Shown here piece after piece: positions 58,959-64,000 of a stretch of 64,000 bases of DNA (the first letter of the stretch is position 1; each line of letters opens with the position of its first letter). Source of the stretch: Streptomyces ruber. Its GTDB lineage: Bacteria; Actinomycetota; Actinomycetes; Streptomycetales; Streptomycetaceae. The stretch spans positions 1 through 64,000 of the forward strand of contig NZ_BMQK01000009.1 of NCBI RefSeq assembly GCF_014648075.1, given 5' to 3'. The position numbers were made by a program, and so were the translations under genes. Below the pieces are notes generated by a model. It saw only the letters and a list, made by a program, of their open reading frames with translations, was not told where the DNA came from and did not search any database.

Positions 58959-59993
58959 GTGGGGTCCCACCGCCGCCTTGCCCCGTCCGGGTTCGACCGG
59001 GGCATCAGCGCAGCCCTCTGCGCGCTGTCCGCCGCCGCGGCCCTCGGCGCCGCCGTCCCGGCCGCCGCCGCCCCCTCCGACCACACCCGCGCCGAGGTGG
59101 AGCGCCTCCACGAGGAGGCCGAGCGGGCCACCGAGGCGTACAACAAGGCCGACGAGCGCGCCGACACCCTGCGTCGGCAGGTCGGCGACGCGCAGGACCG
59201 GATCGCCCGCCAGCAGGAGCACGTCAACACCATGCGGGAGGCGATCGGCTTCCTCGCGGGCGCCCAGTACCGCTCCGGCGGGCTCGACCCCTCCCTCGCC
59301 CTGCTGCTCTCCGAGGACCCGGACGACTACCTCGACAAGGCCGCCACCCTGGACCGCATCAGCGCCCACCAGGCGGACGAGCTCGACGAACTGCAGCGGG
59401 CCCTGCGGACCCTGTCCCAGGAGCGCGAGGAGGCCACCGGCAAGCTGGCGGAGCTGGAGCGCAGCCGCCGTACCGTCGCCCGGCACAAGCGCAGCGTCGA
59501 GCGCAAGCTCGCGCAGGCCCGCCGGCTCCTCAACTCCCTCACCGAGGCCGACCGCGCCGCCTACGACCGGGCCTCGCGGGCCTCCCGCGCCGGCCGCGAC
59601 GAGGTGCCCGGTCCCCCGGCCGGCGACGCCGCCGCCGTCGCCCCGAACGGCCGCGCGGGCGCCGCCGTCGCCGCCGTCCGCTCCGCCCTCGGCAAGCCGT
59701 ACATGTGGGGCGCCAGCGGACCCCACGGCTTCGACTGCTCGGGCCTGATGCAGTGGTCGTACGCCCGGGCCGGCATCGGGCTGCCGCGCACCTCGCAGGC
59801 CCAGCAGCACGCGGGCCGGCAGGTGCCGCTGTCCGAGGCGCTCCCCGGCGACCTGGTGATCTACCGGTCGGACGCCAGCCACGTCGGGATGTACGTGGGC
59901 GGCGGCCAGGTGATCCACGCGCCGTACCCGGGCGCCCCGGTCCGCTCCGACCCGGTCGGCATGATGCCGATCGCGGGTGTCACCCGGGTCTGA
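58959..59993 (+). CDS. NlpC/P60 (C40) cell-wall endopeptidase, second paralogue
   Basis: The 344-residue paralogue has the same plan: signal peptide (ALCALSAAAALGAAVPAAA), coiled coil, and C-terminal NlpC/P60 domain with Cys260 (FDCSGLMQW), His308 (SHVGMYVG) and His320 (VIHAPYPG). The N-termini of both copies begin with a SHRR motif, which supports GTG 58959 over a GTG four codons upstream. Lengths and coiled coils align, so this is a tandem duplication. The two may cut different sites or be regulated differently. Confidence 0.93.
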   Translation: MGSHRRLAPSGFDRGISAALCALSAAAALGAAVPAAAAPSDHTRAEVERLHEEAERATEAYNKADERADTLRRQVGDAQDRIARQQEHVNTMREAIGFLAGAQYRSGGLDPSLALLLSEDPDDYLDKAATLDRISAHQADELDELQRALRTLSQEREEATGKLAELERSRRTVARHKRSVERKLAQARRLLNSLTEADRAAYDRASRASRAGRDEVPGPPAGDAAAVAPNGRAGAAVAAVRSALGKPYMWGASGPHGFDCSGLMQWSYARAGIGLPRTSQAQQHAGRQVPLSEALPGDLVIYRSDASHVGMYVGGGQVIHAPYPGAPVRSDPVGMMPIAGVTRV

Positions 59994-60043
59994 GGACCAC
60001 CCGGGCCTGCGACAACGGGGCGCGGTCACCGTACGATCGGGAC

Positions 60044-61264
60044 GTGACCGGGCGAAGGCGCGTGACAAGAGCGGTGCCGGCCCTGGTGTGCGCGCTCGTG
60101 GTGGGCTGCGGCGGGGACCCGGCGCCGTCCGACCCGGCCCGCACCGAGGTGCAGCGGGTGCTCGACCGGCGCTCCGAGGCGGTCCTGGAACGGGACGAGA
60201 CGGCGTACCGCTCCACGGAGGCGCCGGCGGCCGACGCCGGCGCCGACCAACGCGCCACCGGAATGGCCGAGTTCGCACACCTGCGGCAACTGCCGCTCGC
60301 ATCCTGGTCGTACCGGCTGACCGGGTTCCGGCGCTCGGGGGACCGCGCGACGGCCGAGGCGGAGCTGCGGTACCGGATCCGGGGCTACGACCGGGAGCCC
60401 GTCACCGCCGCCCGCGCCCTGACCCTGAGCCACGACGACGGCACCTGGTACGTCGCCTCCGACGAGCCCGCCCACGACGCCGCCGAGCAGCTGTGGGAGC
60501 AGGGCTCCGTGCGGGCCGTCGACGGGCGGTACAGCCTCGTGCTGGGGGTCGGCCACTCCGAGGCGGCGCTGCGCGCGTACGCCGACGCCGCGGACCGCGC
60601 CGTGCCCGCGGTGAGCGACGCCTGGGGCGACGACTGGACGGGCCGCGTCGTCGTCCTGGTGCCCGAGACGCTGGAGGAGATGGCGGGACTGCTCGGCGCG
60701 CCCGCCTCCTCGTACCGGGGCATCGCGGCGGTGACGACGGGGGAGACGGGCGGCCGCGCGAGGGCGCCCGCGGACCGGGTCATCGTCAACCCCGACGCGT
60801 ACGACCTGCTCGGCGACTTCGGCGGGCAGGTGGTCCTCACCCACGAGACGACCCACGTCGCCACCCGCGCCCGCACGACCGCGGCCACCCCGCTGTGGCT
60901 CTCCGAGGGGTACGCCGACTGGGCCGCCTACCGGTCCACCGGACGCGGCGCGGACCGGATCGCGCCGGAACTGCGGCGGGAGGTGCGGGCGGGCCGGGTG
61001 CCGGCCGGGCTGCCGGACGACGCGGACTTCGCCTTCGGCGGGGACGCGGCCGGGCTCGCGGTGGCCTACGAGGGCAGCTGGCTGGCCTGCCGGATGATCG
61101 CCGAACGGTGGGGCGACGCCCGTCTGAACGAGTTCTACCGGGCCGTGGGCGGCCACGGGGAACGGGCGGGAGCCGTGGAGACCGCGCTGCGGGACGTGCT
61201 CGGCACGACGCGGGAACGGTTCACCGGGGAGTGGCGGGAGTACCTGCGGCGGCAGCTGGGCTGA
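60044..61264 (+). CDS. Lipoprotein with HEXXH gluzincin-type metallopeptidase signature
   Basis: The 406-residue protein has a lipobox (VVGCGG), a large N-terminal region, and a zinc site HETTH at 267-271 with a second Glu288 in WLSEGYADW. This spacing is typical of gluzincins (M1/M4-like). The N-terminal region resembles a SnoaL/NTF2-like beta sandwich weakly (LTGFRRSGDRATAEAEL). GTG 60044 was chosen; GTG 60062 is possible. It follows the second NlpC/P60 gene by 50 bp and may be co-transcribed. The substrate is unknown, and activity is inferred from the motif only. Confidence 0.85.
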   Translation: MTGRRRVTRAVPALVCALVVGCGGDPAPSDPARTEVQRVLDRRSEAVLERDETAYRSTEAPAADAGADQRATGMAEFAHLRQLPLASWSYRLTGFRRSGDRATAEAELRYRIRGYDREPVTAARALTLSHDDGTWYVASDEPAHDAAEQLWEQGSVRAVDGRYSLVLGVGHSEAALRAYADAADRAVPAVSDAWGDDWTGRVVVLVPETLEEMAGLLGAPASSYRGIAAVTTGETGGRARAPADRVIVNPDAYDLLGDFGGQVVLTHETTHVATRARTTAATPLWLSEGYADWAAYRSTGRGADRIAPELRREVRAGRVPAGLPDDADFAFGGDAAGLAVAYEGSWLACRMIAERWGDARLNEFYRAVGGHGERAGAVETALRDVLGTTRERFTGEWREYLRRQLG

Positions 61265-61297
61265 GCCGGCGCTGCACAGCGGCGCCGGCCGGGGCGG

Positions 61298-62530
61298 TCA
61301 GGACGAGAGCGGTTCCCTCGCGCGCGTGGCCTGACCGGGGACGCGCGCCGGGGACGGGACGGCGACCGTGCCCCGCCACAGCTCCCGCGCGGCGAGCAGC
61401 GTGGCGGCGACGAGGAGGCCGTTGCGCAGGAAGAGCAGCGCGACGCCCCGCCAGTCGCTGGTGACCACCCACGTGAACCAGATGGGGAACTCCAGCACCG
61501 TCACCAGGCTCGCGGCCACCACGAGCCACGCGGGCCGCGTCATCCGGCTGTCCGAGAAGCACAGGCACACCGCGGCGAGCCCGACCAGCCACACCATGTA
61601 CTGCGGGCTGATCACCCGGCTCGTGACCGTGAACACCAGGACCGCCACGAACGCCGCCTCCGCGACCGTGTGCGCCGTCAGGTGCCGCGCCCGCAGCCGC
61701 CACAGCAGCAGCCAGCCGAATCCGAGCGCGCTCAGCAGCAGGGCCGCCTGGCTCACGACGTCGACGTACGGGCCGAGGAACTCCATCGAGCCGTAGTTGT
61801 AGGCCACCCGGCCCTCCCAGCCGAAGAAGCGGGCCACGTGGAACACCAGCGCGCCGAGGGACTCCACCTCCGTCCCGCGGTCCTGCTGGAACGTCAGGAA
61901 GGCGAAGGCGCCGGGCATCGCCAGCGCGCACAGCGCCGCCAGCACCACGGCGGTCACCACGGCCGAGACCCACGCCCGCAGCCGGGCGGCGCCCAGCAGG
62001 AGCAGCGCGGGCCACACCTTGAGCAGCGCGCCGAACGCCACCAGCGCGCCCATCACACGCGGGCGGCGCACCCCGGCGACGAGCGCCGCGACCGCCACCG
62101 CCGTCACCATCACGTCGTACCGGGCGTACACGGTGGGCCCGATCAGGGGTACGCCCACCACCCACACCCAGGCGCCGCGCCAGGTCCGGCCCGGCCCCCG
62201 GCCCGCGTGCAGCAGCAGCGCGAGGACCGCCAGGTCGGCGAGGCAGGCCAGGACGAAGAAAGCCTCCGCGTAGTCCAGGAACGGCAGCAGTCCGGGGGAG
62301 AGGATCGGGAGCGCGGCGACGGGCGGGTACTGCCAGGTCACGTCGTCCAGCGGGTACGTGCCGGCGCTCAGGACCTCGTACCAGCCCTGGTAGATGGACC
62401 GCACGTCGGTGGTGACGTCCGGGCCGGGGAAGAGGAGCACCCTGAAGACGAAGAGCAGCAGGAGCAGTCTGGTCGCGCCCCACGTCACCAGCAGCAGGGC
62501 CGGTGAGCGCCGTATGCCCGCAGTGTCCAC
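61298..62530 (-). CDS. Membrane glycosyltransferase (GT87/DUF2029-like mannosyltransferase)
   Basis: The 410-residue protein has about ten membrane helices. The first begins SPALLLVTWGATRLLLLLFV, and acidic residues follow in the first external loop (FPGPDVTTDVRSIYQGWYEV), as in polyprenyl-phosphate-mannose-dependent GT-C enzymes. GTG 62530 is preferred over the ATG at 62569, since the extra codons there are rich in A-ending codons (CGA, GGA, ACA, GCA) and look non-coding. It diverges from the PimB-like gene, consistent with phosphoinositol-mannoside or wall-glycan synthesis. Confidence 0.86.
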   Translation of the reverse strand: MDTAGIRRSPALLLVTWGATRLLLLLFVFRVLLFPGPDVTTDVRSIYQGWYEVLSAGTYPLDDVTWQYPPVAALPILSPGLLPFLDYAEAFFVLACLADLAVLALLLHAGRGPGRTWRGAWVWVVGVPLIGPTVYARYDVMVTAVAVAALVAGVRRPRVMGALVAFGALLKVWPALLLLGAARLRAWVSAVVTAVVLAALCALAMPGAFAFLTFQQDRGTEVESLGALVFHVARFFGWEGRVAYNYGSMEFLGPYVDVVSQAALLLSALGFGWLLLWRLRARHLTAHTVAEAAFVAVLVFTVTSRVISPQYMVWLVGLAAVCLCFSDSRMTRPAWLVVAASLVTVLEFPIWFTWVVTSDWRGVALLFLRNGLLVAATLLAARELWRGTVAVPSPARVPGQATRAREPLSS

Positions 62531-62649
62531 GTGTGCCCCTGTTCCTCGGTGTCGCGGGTGGAACGGCATTATCCCCCGCCCGGCTGTGCGCGGGCTGGCA
62601 GCGCGGCCGGACGTGGCCGGGAGCTGCGGGTCGGCTAAGGTCGGCGGCG

Positions 62650-63792
62650 ATGCACAAGACCCTGATCGTGACCAACGACTTCCCGCCCCGGCCCGGTGGC
62701 ATCCAGGCGTTCCTGCACAACATGGCGCTGCGCCTGGACCCCGAGCGGGTCGTCGTGTACGCCTCCACCTGGAAGCGGAGCCGGGAGGGCGTGGAGGCGA
62801 CGGCCGCCTTCGACGCCGAGCAGCCCTTCACCGTCGTGCGCGACCGGACGACCATGCTGCTGCCGACCCCGGCGGCCACCCGGCGCGCGGTGTCGCTGCT
62901 GCGTGAACACGGCTGCACCTCGGTGTGGTTCGGGGCGGCGGCCCCGCTCGGCCTGATGGCACCGGCGCTGCGCCGGGCCGGGGCGGAGCGGCTGGTGGCC
63001 ACGACCCACGGGCACGAGGCCGGCTGGGCGCAGCTGCCCGCCGCGCGGCAACTGCTGGGCCGGATCGGGGAGTCCACCGACACGATCACCTACCTGGGCG
63101 AGTACACGCGCTCCCGCATCGCCACGGCGCTCACCCCGGACGCGGCCGCGCGCATGGTCCAGCTCCCGCCCGGCGTCGACGAGAAGACCTTCCACCCCGG
63201 CTCGGGCGGCGACGAGGTCCGCGCCCGCCTCGGGCTCACCGACCGTCCGGTGGTCGTCTGCGTCTCCCGGCTGGTGCGGCGCAAGGGGCAGGACACGCTG
63301 ATCCGGGCCATGCCGCGCATCCTCGCCCGGCAGCCGGAGACGGTGCTGCTCGTCGTGGGCGGCGGCCCGTACGAGGACGACCTGCGCAGGCTCGCGCGGG
63401 AGACCGGGGTCGCCGACTCGGTGCGGTTCACGGGCTCCGTGCCCTGGTCGGAGCTGCCCGCCCACTACGGCGCCGGTGACGTCTTCGCCATGCCCTGCCG
63501 GACCCGCCGGGGCGGCCTCGACGTCGAGGGCCTCGGCATCGTGTACCTGGAGGCGTCGGCGACGGGTCTGCCCGTGGTGGCGGGCGACTCGGGCGGCGCG
63601 CCGGACGCGGTGCTGGACGGCGAGACCGGCTGGGTGGTGCGCGGCGGCTCCGAGGAGGAGACCGCCGAGCGCGTGCTCGCCCTCCTCGACGACCCCGAGC
63701 TGCGCCGCCGCATGGGGGAGCGGGGGCGCGAGTGGGTCGAGGAGAAGTGGCGCTGGGACCTGCTCGCGGAGCGGCTGGAAGAGCTGCTCTGA
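62650..63792 (+). CDS. Glycosyltransferase family 4 (PimB-like mannosyltransferase)
   Basis: The 380-residue GT-B enzyme shows N-terminal TNDFPPRPGGIQAFLHNMA, the central nucleotide-sugar region VCVSRLVRRKGQDTLIRA, and the EX7E-type segment GLGIVYLEASATGLPVV. The MPCRTRRGGLDVEG motif matches actinobacterial PimB', which adds the second mannose to phosphatidyl-inositol monomannoside. ATG 62650 was chosen. It diverges from the GT87-like gene and converges on the acyl-CoA ligase gene. Confidence 0.9.
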   Translation: MHKTLIVTNDFPPRPGGIQAFLHNMALRLDPERVVVYASTWKRSREGVEATAAFDAEQPFTVVRDRTTMLLPTPAATRRAVSLLREHGCTSVWFGAAAPLGLMAPALRRAGAERLVATTHGHEAGWAQLPAARQLLGRIGESTDTITYLGEYTRSRIATALTPDAAARMVQLPPGVDEKTFHPGSGGDEVRARLGLTDRPVVVCVSRLVRRKGQDTLIRAMPRILARQPETVLLVVGGGPYEDDLRRLARETGVADSVRFTGSVPWSELPAHYGAGDVFAMPCRTRRGGLDVEGLGIVYLEASATGLPVVAGDSGGAPDAVLDGETGWVVRGGSEEETAERVLALLDDPELRRRMGERGREWVEEKWRWDLLAERLEELL

Positions 63793-63808
63793 GAGCCGCC
63801 CGCACCGC

Positions 63809-64000
63809 TCACTTGCGGTACAGGGCCTCCACCTCGTCCGCGAAGTCCCGCGCCACCACGTTCCGCTTGAGCTTCAGCGACGGCGTGAGGTGGCCCGAGT
63901 CCTCGGTGAACTGGGAGGTCAGGATGCGGAACTTGCGCACCGACTCGGCCTTGGACACCGCGGCGTTACCGTCGTCGACCGCCGACTGGATCGCGGCCAG
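63809..64000 (-). CDS. Long-chain fatty-acid--CoA ligase, C-terminal part (window edge)
   Basis: The minus-strand frame from the window end encodes the C-terminus of an AMP-forming acyl-CoA synthetase. It includes SVRKFRILTSQFTEDSGHLT and PSLKLKRNVVARDFADEV, ending EALYRK and a stop. The LTPSLKLKR motif with the catalytic-domain Lys is typical of FadD15-like enzymes. The start lies outside the window. It converges on the PimB-like gene (16-bp gap). Confidence 0.9.
   Translation of the reverse strand: MAAIQSAVDDGNAAVSKAESVRKFRILTSQFTEDSGHLTPSLKLKRNVVARDFADEVEALYRK

Noticed and set aside
62531..62569. Upstream ATG start for the GT87-like gene
   Set aside because: The extra 13 codons include CGA, CGA, GGA, ACA and GCA, unlike the rest of the gene, and GTG 62530 has an AGGGG site.
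1..64000. Mobile elements, prophage, tRNA/rRNA genes or a specialised-metabolite cluster
   Set aside because: No transposase, integrase, attachment site, tRNA cloverleaf or biosynthetic core enzyme was found, and base composition is even apart from short promoter patches.

Overview
The window is about 72% GC-rich chromosomal DNA from a Streptomyces or close relative. This is inferred from the strong third-position G/C bias, the many GTG starts, and a gene set typical of high-GC actinomycetes: AceE/SucB/Lpd, CtaCDF/CtaE-QcrCAB, PspA-PspAA, a MarP-type protease, a SAM-IV riboswitch and a mycobacterial-type adenosine kinase. From memory the gene order resembles the S. coelicolor region around SCO2131-SCO2184 in reverse; this was not checked. 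I see no tRNA, rRNA, insertion sequence, prophage, CRISPR array or specialised-metabolite cluster. The segment looks like conserved core chromosome.

Layout. 0-5.6 kb: an NAD-binding epimerase, a GNAT acetyltransferase, a MarP-type membrane protease, a peptidoglycan amidase, a DUF4240 protein and a WYL regulator. 5.6-12.7 kb: pyruvate dehydrogenase E1 (aceE), a GntR/FadR regulator, the two-lipoyl E2 (sucB/dlaT) and E3 (lpdA). 13-19 kb: leucyl aminopeptidase, then late cobalamin genes (cobS, cobT, and a cobU fused to a metallo-beta-lactamase-like domain) with a zinc-ribbon methyltransferase. 19-24 kb: a small acidic protein, an HtrA-like lipoprotein protease, a methyltransferase, a DUF3043 membrane protein and PspA-PspAA. 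23.5-29.7 kb: a NarL-type sensor kinase and its response regulator separated by about 850 bp of degenerate minisatellite, then an RND transporter.

29.9-36.5 kb: nadA, an ErpA/IscA-type protein, an anchored extracytoplasmic protein, a 66-residue protein, an AdoK-like kinase and a cysteine desulfurase-TusA fusion. 36.7-46 kb: cytochrome aa3 oxidase (ctaCDF), an L,D-transpeptidase lipoprotein and a degenerate receiver protein, then ctaE-qcrC-qcrA-qcrB, together the whole bc1-aa3 branch. 46-51.6 kb: trpD, a SAM-IV riboswitch before a class-V aminotransferase (cysteine desulfurase-like), glycerate kinase and a DASS/SLC13 permease. 51.7-54.1 kb: an OmpR/EnvZ-type two-component operon led by an acidic anchored protein. 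54.4-64 kb: an Lrp/AsnC ligand-domain protein, a rhomboid protease, a zinc-ribbon protein, a NYN-domain protein, two tandem NlpC/P60 hydrolases, a gluzincin lipoprotein, two glycosyltransferases (GT87-like and PimB-like) and the 3' end of an acyl-CoA ligase gene.

How the genes fit together. Three themes recur: central carbon and respiratory energy metabolism, iron-sulfur/sulfur/NAD cofactor supply, and cell-envelope quality control. Genes overlap as GTGA/ATGA in ctaC-ctaD-ctaF, qcrC-qcrA-qcrB and kinase-regulator, and as CTGA in DUF3043-methyltransferase. Strong hairpin terminators delimit most units. The most unusual signals are regulatory: a 21-bp palindrome centred on the ctaE start codon, a 44-bp quasi-palindrome between nadA and erpA, paired 11-bp-phased direct repeats before the acidic-protein/kinase/regulator operon and before the permease, a six-codon ORF after the SAM-IV riboswitch, and the minisatellite that splits the kinase/regulator pair.
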